Source of the DNA: Mycogone perniciosa
Taxonomy: Eukaryota > Ascomycota > Sordariomycetes > Hypocreales > Hypocreaceae
Assembly (NCBI GenBank): GCA_025331125.1
Contig: JAOALB010000084.1
Location: forward strand, 1-64,000
DNA length: 64,000 nt
Direction: 5' to 3'
How positions within the stretch are numbered: the stretch's first letter is position 1; every line of letters begins with the position of its first letter. A program made the translations under genes and the position numbers. This document shows positions 52,413-64,000 of the stretch, in pieces. The notes beneath the pieces were generated by a model. That model did not search any database. It was not told the DNA's origin and saw only the letters and a program-made list of their open reading frames with translations.

Positions 52413-53739
52413 ACTGGGCAATCTCAATCTCAATCTCACAGCCACACAAAAGCTGACCTCGACTTCAATAAGAAAGAAGGAAAGCAAAGCAAAAAGGGAC
52501 AGCGAAAAGTAAATGGCAACATCGAAAGAGGGCCCCTGGTATATATTTTTAACCCATGCTTTCACCAATTCCGCATTAAGAAAACGATCTCATTGTCCCC
52601 AAGGACCACAGCTGGCCAGTTCCTTTGACCCCATTCAGCTATTGCCCGCCTATTTCGATAAACAAAAAAATGAGGCGGCGCCTGGGGATCAAAGGCCCGC
52701 CGCCAATCGATCCGTGAGAACGGACCGAAAGAAACCACAATACCGTGGCGCATGACTCGCCACTCAAGGGGCCACGCCGAGGTCTGACAAGGAGGACGAT
52801 GGATTTAGTGGCAATTCGCATAGTCACACGGGACTGACCCTTGCTTGTCCTATATTGTTCCTTTGTGATAGGTGTGTATCACTGTTCAGCGGGGATCGAC
52901 TGGACACTCAGCCGATAGATTCTTAGTGCGATAACTGCCAGGACATGCAGATTCTATGGAGAACATGGAGAGTTGTGACGGGGATAACGAGGCCTCACAT
53001 AAGGAGTACTCTAGATAGAATAGAAAAGCAAAGTGCCCGAGCCGTGACATGTGATCGACCTTGGAGACTGCGGTTCATCTAAGCTTTCGATGATCCGGAA
53101 CCTGAATAGCGGAGAATCCGGGGGATCGCTTCATGTCTCACAGGGACGAGTTTTGACTTCCAAGGCTTCTTGCCACAATAACTCCACCAAAAGTTGCCAA
53201 GTGGGAATGTCTCGTATTCACTCCAACCACATCGATTTCCCCTCAATTCATAGTACAGGGATTAAATTTAAGATAAACACAAATACACACTATGAATACC
53301 TAACCTGGTTCATACCAAGGAACACTTGCATAGGACTATTTGGAGGGCCCTCGAAACCCACACTCAAAGCAACATAGGTACGGTATTAATGGTACTAGTA
53401 GTACTACCTAGTTTGGTTTTGGAATGAAGCCCCAGACTCGTGATCAGATCTATTGCACAAGGCGGCCGCGACTATTAGGAGGGTCTAGGGTCTAATCAGC
53501 GAGTCTAGAACAACCGACTGCATCTTGTTGATCAGCCGGGGGGTTGGAGATCCACACCGGAGCGGACGACACTTAAGTTACAGATTAGGATTTTAGGGTG
53601 CTAGGTGAGGGAATCATCCAATAGGTTTCGGTATTCGTTCCCGTCTGACTCGCAGCCTCACCTACCCTAATACATACTCGTATGAACGATCGAAGCTAGC
53701 TCCGATTTTAGGTCTATTTTGGCTATCTCGTAGTATTGC
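52413..53739. other. Intergenic, no gene seen
   Basis: The receptor-like gene's promoter side and the EFL1 3' flank lie here. Short TAGTAGTACTACCTAG-like palindromic sequence is near 53395-53412 and TACTCGTATGA at 53677. No gene, RNA or copy of the two main dispersed motifs is seen. Confidence 0.45.
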
Positions 53740-56700
53740 TCATCTCTTCAGTGTCTTCTGCTTCTCTGCATCCCTAGCCTCACTCCTACCCTCCACCAAC
53801 AACCCCTTCTTCCTCCGCACACCATCCATGTATCTCTTCGCCACGTTCTCCTTATCCGCCAACTCACCTAGATCCTCCAGATCGTCCTCAGTGAAGGGCA
53901 CCCAGAAGGGATCTTCATCTAGGATCTCAAAACCAGCAAAGATGAGCTGTGGCTGCGCCGCTCCACTGGTCCGCTTGCGCATCTCGTCTGCGAAACCAAA
54001 GCTCTCCGCCACGGGGAGCATGGCCTGAATGGTGAAGAACGGTGTGCCTTCCTTCATGATTTCAGCAACCACGCGGCCTCGTCGTCGTGTGAGCACGTCG
54101 TAGACACGTCCAAGTACTTCGGTAGATGTCTGGATTTCAACGGTGTACATGGCCAGCATAAGGCGCGGGGACCAGTCGAGGAAGGCAGCTCGTAGAGAAG
54201 ACTGGAACGCTTTGATGATCTCGCCGGTGAGTCTGCTCAGCTTGTCACGGGCAGAGGTGTCATCTTCGGAGAGATTGAGTGAAACATCTTCAATGAAGAT
54301 GGCGACTCCCTGCATCGGTTCATGACACAGCGGTCCCTGCGCGGTTCCTAACTGGAAAGCATATGTGATCTTGTCGGATAAGTCACTAGGATGCAAAGAA
54401 TCTCCAGCTTGAGGATCTAAATCCGAGACCTTGTTGGCAGCAAAAAGTTTGGGAAGAATATTGTCCTTGGTGGCATCGATAAGGAGATTCGGTCCGGTGC
54501 GTCTTGGTCCAAATGCAGCAATTCGATCCACCAAGTTCTTCCAACCTTCACGACCCTTGCCGCTTTCCAACTCTTGCTGCAGTTGCTTCTTCAAATCATC
54601 CACGGATAGGGTAGTACTGGCTGTCACTGCTGTATCAACATCAATGGCCTCTTCTGTTTCATTACGATCATCCTCTGCAGACTTGCGAACATTATACAAT
54701 CGCTTTATAGCATCCGAGTTCTTGATCAAATAATCCGTCACATTTGCCGGTAGGGGCCTGACTCGAATAGTCATGGCAACTTGTTTTGAACTCGTGGTAG
54801 AAACAACAGCACCACGACCCAATTCTTTGTTCGCAGGAGGTCGCATTTCCTCCGCTCTGACAATCGTCTCTCTGTACGGCACAATAGGAGCACCAGCCTG
54901 GATGTCGCACCGGGCAAATCTTTCCTTCAAGTCCAAGAGACATCTCTCCAGATGCAATTCACCGGCAGTCAACAGGACATGCTCGCCACTTGCAAATTGC
55001 TCGTACTCGGCACATGGATCGCTTTGCACCAGAAGATGCAGCCCTCGAATCATCTTGTCGAGATCGGCGGGGTTAACAGGCTCGAGGGCAACGCGAACAA
55101 TTGGCTTGCCGACCATGCTGACGCCCGCCAAGTTGACGGCGCCCTCAAGTCGACTGCAGAGCGTTCCGGATTTTAGTATTTTGCCATCTAGTCCTCCAAT
55201 GCCAAATACAACGCCTGCTGGAACGGAATCTAGCGCTTCCAAGTTTCTGCCCATGAACATGTATAATGATTTCACAGTGATCTCCTGAGGCTCAGGGTCC
55301 GCATGGGGGTTGGCAGGTGACCACTTTGGAGGGATGACATATAGGGTGTCCCCAACCGACAGAGTTCCTGAGAATATTCTTGCAAACCCGATCAAATGCT
55401 CCGGGTCAACCTTTTCCTCTTCTGCCTCTGGGGAAATATCATCAATGCCAACAGCCTCGAATGCATTGGTCAGCCCATTCACCCCACCTTGCTCAGTAGC
55501 AGCTTGTACTCTTGCCGCTTCTGCACGCTTCTTTCGTGCCAAATCTCTTGCTTCCTCGCCAGTCATTTGACCAGTACGCCTCTTGTTCTCCGGCAGTTCG
55601 TTTGCAGGAACAGATACCATTTTGCTGACATAGGCCACAACGGGATCCGATTTGCCAGTTTTGAACGACACCATGGCGTCCTTGACAGACGAGTCAATGA
55701 ACTCGGAGTCTGGAGAGCCGTCAAGGACATCGGGGATTCGTTCGGCTTGTGCAACTGGGGGTGATGGTAATGATTCAATCACGGAGACTAGTAGAGCTGT
55801 TGAGAGAGGTAACCACGACGCAAATACAGTGGTGAGCAAAAGTCGAGGGTCCCTAGCCCGGATGATATGAGGGGGTATTGTGACGTTTAGGGATTTGGTG
55901 ACCTTTTCAAGAAGAGCCGGGTCTCCTTTGCCGCCATCATCGCCAATAGTAGCCTGGTAGACGGTCCACACAGGTTCGAGGACTAGTTGAACAAACATGG
56001 GCTTGAGATTTCGACCCTTAAGGTGCTTTTGTCCAAGGACCTTCTTCGTCTTGGGGTCCAAATAGAAGTTGCCCCAAAGACATTTCTCCATAATTCCTCG
56101 CTTGATGCCTAGCTTCTTCTCGTATAGGCTTGCGAATTGTCTGCAGGTAAATGCCCAACCATCAATGGCGCTGCTGAAAATGACATTGTTTTTCTCCGGG
56201 GCAAAGTAGAGATCCTCGTCGTCTAGATCCTCAAACTGAAGATCGCCAACATCGCTGGCCTGATCGCCGATCGTGGAGGCTTTGGCTGCGGCTGCGGCAT
56301 TCACACGTTCTTCCATTTTCTCTCGCCAGTTGAGATTCTCCTCCATTCGTTCACCTTGAAAGAAGCTTCCCAGTACGGCATTGACTTGCTCGAGTAATTT
56401 GCTAAGATGGACGTATGCTTCTTGTGGAGTCATCTTAAGTTCCGTGATGAGTCGGTCCATCTTGTTGATTACCAAAAGGGGCTTTAGCTTTTCGATCCAG
56501 CTCTGTCGTAGAACGGTCACGGTCTGACTGCAAACACCTTCAACGGCATCGACTAGAACAACAGCACCATCGCATAATCTTGACGCTGTGGACACCTCGC
56601 TGCTGAAGTCGATGTGTCCTGGTGAATCGATCAAGTTGATGAGGTACTCTTTGGGCTCAGGGGCCGAGTCTGGGGTAGATCTCCTAAGCATAGAAAAGAA

Positions 56701-56985
56701 CAGTGAAATGGCAGATGACTCCATGGTGATGCCTCGTGTTTGTTCATCGGGCCTGGAGTCCAAGTAACGGATTTTGCCCGCCAACTTTGGTGATATGATG
56801 CCATTAGTGGCAAGCAAAGCGTCTGTGAGAGATGTTTTGCCATGGTCGACATGTGCCAAGATGCATATCTACCGCTTGATTAGCAAATTACAATGTTACC
56901 CCCAGCATGGAATATTACCTACATTGCGAACATCTTGAGACTGCTTCTGCAAGCTCGCCAGTTTCTCTGGAGTAACGACAGGCAT
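53740..56985 (-). CDS. RIA1: Ribosome assembly GTPase Efl1/Ria1
   Basis: Exons 56985-56923 and 56868-53740 (phase 0) give 1063 aa. It is an EF-2-like GTPase: G1 AHVDHGKTS (about 26-34), switch region RGITMESS, G3 LIDSPGHIDF and G4 NKMDR. A long insert of about 120 residues with charged and Ala-rich sequence lies in the G domain, and another acidic one before domain IV; both are typical of Efl1 rather than EF-2. The C-terminal end (VLTRRRGRVVAEIMKEGTPFF, then ADEMRKRTSG) is the conserved domain V and closing helix. Efl1 works with Sdo1/SBDS in the cytoplasm to release Tif6 (eIF6) from pre-60S subunits. EF-2 itself is excluded by length and inserts. Confidence 0.95.
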
Positions 56986-57671
56986 GTTGGGCAAGAGACT
57001 GGCGATACAGCTCGACACGAATCACTGTGTAGCAGCAAACGTCTGCTGTCCCTAAATAAAAAAATAAAAAAGAGAAAAATAGTATGCCCAACTCAACTCA
57101 AACCTAGGTATATAGGCTATCTGGTGCTCTTGAAACTCTGGGATAATCGGGGCAAATCTTTTCTCGGACAGGATGACGATAAGGCTGTGGATTGCTCATA
57201 ATGACTCTTCGGCGGCTGGAGATGATGGGTGACTCCTCAGATCTTGGCTAGGAGAGCCCTTTGCTGACTAATGAGATTCATCAGAATGAGATCCGGTGTT
57301 TGTGAAACTAGAGCCACGAATTGTTAATGCAATGCAATCCAACAGAATCAAAGAATTCTAGCCACTGATATCTTCAATCGAGCTTCAAAGCAGCATTTTT
57401 GCCCCTCAGTCCCTCAACTCCTCTATGCCCAATCGGGCTCGCCCCGCTTCAACGTCGTGTATGCCCCGCCATAAATGTTCTCATTAAGCGCATGTCCCAT
57501 GCATTTATCCCTACTATGTAGCTTGCTTAGCGTCATTATGCCCGTACCGGTGCCACAAGCCCTAAGAGTCACGAAGGAAAATTCGTGAGAGCATCAAGCC
57601 CCTCCTAACAAGGCGCAAAATTCGCTGCCCCTCTCCAGCCTCGACAACTCGACGACGGGCGCTCATACAAC
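56986..57671. promoter_or_regulatory. Upstream region shared by EFL1 and eIF3L
   Basis: 686 bases between two divergent start codons. No other gene is visible. It probably contains both promoters; no TATA box stands out. Confidence 0.4.
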
Positions 57672-59233
57672 ATGGCGACGTACCAGAACGGAGGGGCTCC
57701 GGCCCGCGCGATTGCTGACGACAGCGATGTCGAGGAGGAAGCCCTGGTGGCCGAGTACAAGGAGCATGTTCAATACGAAGATGGCGATGAGCTGAGCCAA
57801 ACGACGTCCTTGAACATCGCCCAGCAGACAGATGATATCCAGTCCCGCCTGCTTCAGGCCGCACAGCCGCTGGACTTCTCGGCGCCTCTGGAGGTGAAAT
57901 TCCAGAGCTACGACTCCTACTGCAGCTTGTTCCACTTCATTTTGAACTCGGAAGGCCCAGTTGACCTCGAGCCCCCCTCGGTTCGTACAACCCACGAAGC
58001 GTGTGATTGAGTTGAATTGGATTGAATTGGCCGGGCTAATGAGATGTGTTGTGACAGTATTTCTGGGCATGGGATGTTATCGATGAGTTCATCTACCAGT
58101 TCAACTCGTTCAGCTCATACCGATGCCGAATCGCAAGGCAGGCGTCGAATGAGGAGGAAGTTCAGATTTTGCGTGAGAACCCCAACACCTGGGGCTGCTA
58201 CAGTGTTCTCAACGTGCTTTACTCGCTCATTCAGCGATCTCAGATCACAGAGCAGCTGGCTGCTATGAAGAGGAACGAGGACCCCATGGCCGTCGCTGGC
58301 GAGTACGGGTCCAAGAACCTTTATCGCATGTTGGGATATTTTTCCATCATCGGTCTTCTGCGCGTGCACTGCCTGCTCGGTGACTTTGGCCTGGCCCTCA
58401 AAACTCTTGATGACATTGAGCTTAACAAGAAGGCCATGTTTGCTCGCGTTATGGCGGCTCACTTCACGACATACTACTATGTCGGTTTCTCCTACATGAT
58501 GATGCACCGATATGCCGATGCCATCCGCATGTTCAGCCACATTCTCGTCTACGTCTCGAGGACCAAGAACTTCCAGAAGAACAACCAGTTCGACTCCATC
58601 ACCAAGAAGAACGAGCAGATGTACGCCCTGATTGCCATCTGCGTGGCTTTCCACCCCACCAGGCTGGACGACACCATCCACAGCGCTCTGCGCGAGAAGT
58701 ATGGCGACCAGCTGCTCAAGATGCAGCGCGGCGGTCCCGAGTCTCTTCCCATCTTTGAGGAGCTCTTCCGAACCGCCTGCCCCAAGTTCATCTCCCCCAC
58801 CCCCCCAGACTTTGACAACCCCGAGTCCAACATTGACCCTGTCGAGCACCACCTGTCCATCTTCATGGACGAGGTCAAGACCAACATGTGGAGCCCGACT
58901 ATCAAGTCGTACCTGAGACTCTACACCACGATGGATCTGACTAAGTTGGCGGGCTTCCTGGAGGTGAAGCCAGATGAGCTGCGGTCGTGGCTCCTGGTGA
59001 CCAAGCAGCGCACCAAGCAGCTAAGGTGGCAGGATCAGGGTCTGCTGGACGGTGAGCTAGTCAACGTCAGCGACCTTGACTACGCCCTGCAAGGAGTAAG
59101 TTCCCACATAACTCAGATCTCAATAGCATTGATTAACAACCGGTTATAGGATCTTATTCACATCTCAGAGGCCAAGGTAGGACGAAAGCTGGTGGATTGG
59201 TATCTTCGCAACCTATCCCGCACGTACAACTAG
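57672..59233 (+). CDS. Translation initiation factor eIF3 subunit L
   Basis: Exons 57672-57980, 58058-59095 and 59150-59233 give 476 aa, the usual length. The protein shows YDSYCSLFHFILNSEGP, FWAWDVIDEFIYQFNSFS, NTWGCYSVLNVLYSLIQ, MLGYFSIIGLLRVHCLLGD, MMMHRYADAIRMFSHIL and the PCI-type end FISPTPPDF then GRKLVDWYLRNLSR, all diagnostic of eIF3L. This subunit is part of the eIF3 octamer core of filamentous fungi, plants and animals and is missing from Saccharomyces cerevisiae, which argues against a yeast source. Codon use is strongly C-ending, as in highly expressed genes. Confidence 0.97.
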
Positions 59234-62200
59234 AATGGGCAGACATGGCAAGCCACGTTACCTGAAATGCGTACAGATTGTTTCTGTCGAAGCTAGCTAG
59301 GCACGGCAAAACGTGAAGGGTGGAAGCTTGGGGCGGGTATGCAGGGTCAACTGGCAGGTTGCATGGCAAACGGCGTCAGGAGTTGGTTGGAGCTTCTCGT
59401 GCGATCGTGCGAGGGCATAGAGGATTTGCTCAGAACTGTTCCTAGGGAGCAGCTTTGGGGACATCTTTGGAGATGGGATCCTTGTAGGGAGTGTCTTAAT
59501 AATTAAGAATTACGAACTCAATAAAAAGCATAGGTCATTTCTGACGAGTTTGCGGTTTTTGCGGAGACTCAATTGTGTGAGTAAGCTGAAGCATAGTGAA
59601 ACATATTGGACAATGGAATGGTCTTAGGAGGACGCCTTCTGATATGCAACATATGCCATCTCACTTACGTGACTCACTGCGTGGAGAATGGTGTATGCAG
59701 AGCCGCTCCATACTCGATTTTTACTTGACTTCATCACACCCTAATGTAATTATTAATACCACCGACTGGCAGCAGCAACGATGTTTTGTCTGTCCAGGCC
59801 TCCTAGGCTATTGGACTGAGCGTGCATATCCAGGGTCCACGACTCCACGTCAACGTAACCACATTGCTGACTGACAGACGGAGTTTCGAAAAATAAGTCC
59901 TTGTATGACCTAGTAGTTGGTATGATGCATATCTTGTACCATGATGGCGTGCGGTCTGGCAGAGATGTTTACTTGGTAGGATTTAGGCATGCCAAAACTC
60001 CGCAACACCGAGGGTTATACGGACGCGGAGAACGAATGGTTTGAAAGAGTCGGACGAGAAGGGTGTCCGAAGTGGTGGTCGGTGAGAAAGCGATGCTCCG
60101 CCACGTCTAGGAGTATCTAGTAGGAGGTACTCTTACACCTCTGGCGGCCTCTTTTGTTGGCGCCTGCAGAGTACTATCTATTATGGGCATGCTCAGCTCG
60201 CTGCACAGCTGTGTTCCCCGATTGGTATAATATAGAAGCGGTGATACTACAATAGTGCTGCTGATGATAGTGACATCGACCATGCTATGGACTGTGATCT
60301 GCGTGTTTGGTTCATTCCAACTTGGCGGTGGGGGGGAGGGGCTTAGAATCTGACTTGTAATTAATATGGCATCACATGATAAACCGAGAAGCAGCGAGCA
60401 CAGCCCCTCAATATCGGGAAATGATTGCAGACAGGTTGAGGAGAGGAACAACTGGAGAGAAAACGTGTTGTTGGGTGCTTGTTTTTTACCGACTCATACG
60501 GAGCGGGATCCGTTGTGCGGCCGGGGCCACGGCGCTACTGCACAGCCGCCCGGGTCCCAGCTGGGGGGCTGGACATGGCCTGTTCTGGGCACAAAAATGC
60601 AGTACTACTTTGAGTACCACGGAGTACGGAGTACTATTAGTAGTATTAGTATATCACAAAGGAGGTTTAGCTGGACATGTTGGGTAGCATTCGCTGGCTG
60701 AGTCCTCGGCGAGAAAGCTGGAGAAGAGGCAACGGTTCAGAGTACGAGTAGTATGGGTTAATGTTATTAGTGAGAGTCTGTCTGGGCAGTGCCAGTGTTT
60801 CAGTCAATCAAGCTTTTCTACGGGGTATTACGAGTACGAGTAGTATTAGATCAAGGGGCCCAGTAATACGGAGATGCATATGCTTGTCTTGTATCTATGT
60901 GCTTCTACTCGTGGGATAGGATATGAGTGCGCGTGTCAGACGGAGAGCGGCTGGGTACCGAGGAGACCGAAAAACACCGTGTCTCCTCCGTCTTTCTAGC
61001 ACGGCCACTAGTCAACATTCTGGCAGTTGGGCTTGTCGGGCTTCGTTTTGGGGGGATTTATGCTTGCAGCTCTGCCGCAGTGCTACGCCCTTAACTCGTG
61101 CCAAGACCGACGATAGATTGGGTATTGGGGACTAGCAAGGCGGGAGGGTTGCATGTGCAATGGGGCAGCCCCCAGGGCCGCAGCAGGGAGGGCACTTGTT
61201 GACCGTGAGTGACTACGATATTGTATGGCTCCCTCCCCTTGGCTGATTGGGTTTCAACTGGAGGGGTGTTTGTGGCTGATTTAGGCGTATCGTAGAGAGT
61301 ACGGAGTACATTAGTACTAGTAGAACTGCTGCTATGCTATGCTAGTATTGCAACTAATAATATTGAACATCTGTGCTCCGGCATGACAGCATATCTGACG
61401 AAGCACCCATCCCCATCACCGTCATCGCCCAGAACAGAACGAGGGAACAGGTGCGTGCGCGCGCCGTCATTTGTGTAGTTCGCCAAGTACCCGGTATTTA
61501 ATATCGCCAGACCCCGGGGATCTCGTTCCTGTGGCCGTAGCTCGTAATACTCCCACTACCTCTACGAGTACTCGTAGCATTACTGCTATCTCTCCTCATG
61601 ATGGATCACGGAACATAATGCTAGCTTCCGGCGCCATCATCATCAATAAGACCACCTCCAGTGACCGACCACTCACCTCATCCACACATCAGCGGGCAAC
61701 ACAACTCCTACTACGAGTACACTGCTCCGTACTTACTACTACTCGTATTAGTCTCGACCACTTCTCGACAGCAACTCACCTCACCGCCTCCCGGAAGCAC
61801 GTCTGCGATTCAGATCAGGTGGTTCCTTTTTTGCTTTCTTTAATCATTGCTTGACGACGACGCCTCCATATTTCAAGCCCTAGTGACTGTCCCTATTCGT
61901 TGCTTGTTATTACGAGTACGTGGTTGCCGTGTATTATTGTCAGTGTCCGCGCCAAAGTGGGGGGGCAGAACGGAACGATATTGATGAATTGAAGCAAGGG
62001 GGACGGACGGCTTTGACTTTCGAGATCGAGACCTTGAGTCTAGTAGCTACTTTTTTTTCCCTTTCTTTTTTGATTGATGAAATCTCGGTTTTTTCCTCAA
62101 GGAAAAACTCCGGTCATACAACATCTAGCGAATTGACACAACTTTCGACACCTCGTGGGGCCCCAAAAATCCCCAGGCACACACAGCACAAGCAGACAGA

Positions 62201-62591
62201 CAAACGGGCACAAAAAATCGAACTCGGGGTGCTGGATGGCAGAATAAATTGCTGGGGGATTTGTTGGGGATTTCGAATCGATCGACCCGTTTTCTCGTCT
62301 CTCTGGATCCGTGCACGCTCACAACACACAGACAGACAGACAGACAGAGCTCCAAACCGCAAACTGCAAACCACAAAACCACGAGAACTTCTCTCTCTCC
62401 CTATCTCTGCCTCTCTCTCGCAAATATCAGTCGCCGCCATTCTGACTTGATCATTTTTCTTCGTCTGCGCCTTCCCGCAAGCCGCTCCTGTCGTGTTGCA
62501 CCGTTCGGCATTTTTGATGCTGGCCCAAAACACAGCGTCGTCTCATTGTCTTAGCCAGCCGATACTTGTTTGAATCCTCCAGAAACAGAGG
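59234..62591. other. 3.4-kb stretch without a recognised gene
   Basis: Contains TACGGAGTA at 60625-60633 and 61300-61308, and a dense patch of ACGAGT/ACTCGT and TAGTA variants at 60600-60860 and 61550-61750. A partial look-alike of the 16-mer (ACAAAAATGCAGTACT) starts near 60591. Open frames of up to 176 codons show no known products. The right end, CT-rich with CAGA repeats, looks like leader sequence of the next gene. Confidence 0.45.
62329..62348. repeat. (CAGA)5 microsatellite
   Basis: Five perfect tetranucleotide units in the probable promoter or leader of the gene at 62868. Confidence 0.95.
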
Positions 62592-62658
62592 GTGAGCACA
62601 GACAAACGGACATAGATAAAGCCTCGCCTCGCCATCTATTTTCCTGCTTCATTCTCGT

Positions 62659-62710
62659 TCATTCTTTTCTCTCCCAGTCTCATTCTTTTCTCTCCCAGTC
62701 TCATTCTTTT
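62659..62710. repeat. Pyrimidine-rich 21-base tandem repeat, about 2.5 copies
   Basis: Two identical 21-base units (62659-62679 and 62680-62700), each beginning TCATTC and ending CCCAGTC, are followed by a partial third. They lie inside what may be a leader intron running from GTGAGC at 62592 to CGACAG at 62729. Confidence 0.85.
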
Positions 62711-62867
62711 TTTCTCTCTCTTTCGACAGGTATTGCTTTATTTTATCCGCCATCGTTCTCTGTGCCTTGGTGTCAGCATCGCGAACCAAGCTTCGACAAA
62801 CCTGCCGCCAACGAACAAGCAAGCAAGCAAGCCGGCTCATCAACAGACAATCAGAAGCACGCCTAAA

Positions 62868-63190
62868 ATGTCTCCGTTACCAACACCACGGAGCTCAGAC
62901 TCTGACGTTTCGCCCACGTCGTCTATGGCGCCCAAACACAGCAAGGACGGCGACTACTTCCCATCCGGGATCATCCATGAAGGCCATGTTTCCACAGCAC
63001 CCGCGTCTGATGCCAGCGATACCTCATCACGACGTCCGTCAATGGTAACGTTTCCCAGCGATCTGCCCAAGCCCAACGGAGAATCTGTGGGCAGAAGCCT
63101 GTCCACCTCGTCTCGACGACGGCCACCAGGTCTGCAGAAGCGCCCCTCCGACGGCTCCAGAGTCAGAGCCAGCTCTCCGCCGCATGACAG
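62868..63190 (+). CDS. First coding exon of a gene continuing past the window, product unknown
   Basis: ATG at 62868 in the context CTAAAATGTC opens 107 full codons ending at a strong donor (GTGAGT at 63191), leaving two bases of a split codon. The visible N-terminus is disordered, rich in Ser, Pro and Arg (SPLPTPRSSDSDVSPTSS, RSLSTSSRRRPPGLQKRPS), with several basophilic-kinase-like RxxS sites. Such N-termini are common in fungal signalling and regulatory proteins and do not identify the family. The next exon is not visible in the remaining 810 bases, so either the intron is long or a small exon was missed. Confidence 0.6.
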
Positions 63191-64000
63191 GTGAGTACAG
63201 TACCACGTTTTTCTCCCTCTCTTCGTCTCTCTTCATCTTGCTATTCCCTCGCACTTGCTGGGAATTTTGTCTCGGGAGTACGGAACTGTGTCCCATCGCC
63301 AAGAGGTCGGAGACATCTGGAACGGCCGAATGTCGAAGGGAGTCTCAGACAATGTCGTCAGACTTAGAGACAGGGCAAGTGTCCTGTTCTTATGGAAAAC
63401 GCCATACCGCCTCTGGCCCGTTGTCTCGGCACTCTTCTGCCGTCTGGATGCGATGGTCTCTCAACCTTTCCGCACGCGGTCTGTCTTAGCATGGATAATG
63501 GCACGTCGTGGAGGGGTGGAGTGTCAACGCTGCCATGCGACGTCTGTGACCCTATCAAGCACTAGCGGTGCTCCTCATTCCCCTCAATGGATAGCCTCGC
63601 AGGCATCACTACAGCCTATTCTATCGCCATGCGCGGAGGCATCATCATGGGGCCTTGGGGGCCTCACGTTGCGCTCCAGCCGCATCTCCCCAGATCCCTT
63701 CTCCGCCCGGTTTCCCAGCGCCCTCCACACTCGCTTCTTACGCCCCACTGCCACCACGACTCCTCACTTTTACCCCGCTGTCGCAAAGCTTGACGGAAGC
63801 GACTCGCGTGATGGACCAGACCAGTTGGACCATACGAGCCAGAAGCGGCAGCTCCAGATGTCGCATCGCATCACAGCCACGTTCGTCGCCGTCATCGTCC
63901 CACAATTTAACTATTGACACGGCTATTTCCCCCTCACTGTCTCCCCATCCATTCTGGATTGTTCCTCGTCGTTCCTCGCTTCTTTTGCCTTTCATCATCA
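63191..64000. other. Probable intron sequence of the partial gene
   Basis: It starts at GTGAGT. A 220-codon frame at 63255-63917 exists, but its product is unlike a real protein and its phase was not shown to fit. I see no supported exon before the window ends. Confidence 0.35.

Noticed and set aside
63255..63917. 220-codon plus-strand open frame
   Set aside because: Composition and order of residues look random, there is no start context or domain, and it falls in the probable first intron of the gene at 62868.

Overview
The window is nuclear DNA of a filamentous ascomycete, most likely a sordariomycete and probably of the order Hypocreales. Genes have short introns (about 50-80 bp) with GTRNGT donors and CTAAC-like branch points. 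The gene set includes an NIS1-type effector, Zn2Cys6 regulators, an eIF3L gene (absent from budding yeast) and a PTH11-like membrane receptor. The order-level placement is inference from gene content and protein wording; no database search was possible. I see no bacterial operons, CRISPR arrays or viruses.

Layout. (1) 1-6.9 kb is an AT-rich, gene-poor accessory stretch. It holds a small secreted-protein gene flanked by two pieces of a decayed gene family, a three-exon Dabb-domain gene, an arrestin-like gene and a tRNA-Asp. (2) 7.0-13.8 kb holds the secreted NIS1-like protein, the EH-domain protein IRS4 and the spindle midzone protein ASE1. (3) 13.8-18.4 kb is a second accessory patch with an intron-containing tRNA-Glu, a broken HeLo-type kinase-like pseudogene, a Ser/Thr kinase gene ending abruptly beside it, and a short tandem array built on a dispersed 16-mer. 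(4) 18.5-23.5 kb holds an unusual double-zinc-cluster transcription factor and a monocarboxylate-type MFS transporter. (5) 24.2-37.9 kb is conserved housekeeping: RRP5, a YMC020W-like alpha/beta hydrolase, MPP-alpha (MAS2) and the FHA-RING ligase DMA1. (6) 37.9-41.4 kb has no recognisable gene. (7) 41.4-47.0 kb holds VPS16 and ATG16 head to head, then DOT1. (8) 47.0-53.7 kb is a third accessory patch with a multi-exon gene of unknown function (the family whose relics lie at the left end), an acidic protein with a cysteine-rich tail and a PTH11-like rhodopsin-domain protein. (9) 53.7-59.2 kb holds EFL1/RIA1 and eIF3L head to head. (10) 59.2-64.0 kb is mostly non-coding and ends with the first exon of a gene that leaves the window.

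How the genes relate: ribosome production and use is represented three times (RRP5, EFL1, eIF3L). VPS16 and ATG16 share one promoter region and act in vacuolar delivery and autophagosome formation. The accessory patches hold secreted, sensing and regulatory genes and all of the visible gene decay. Two short sequence families run through the non-coding DNA: TACGGAGTA (14 exact copies, none in a coding exon) and CTAAAAATGCAGTGCA (4 exact copies and one near copy).
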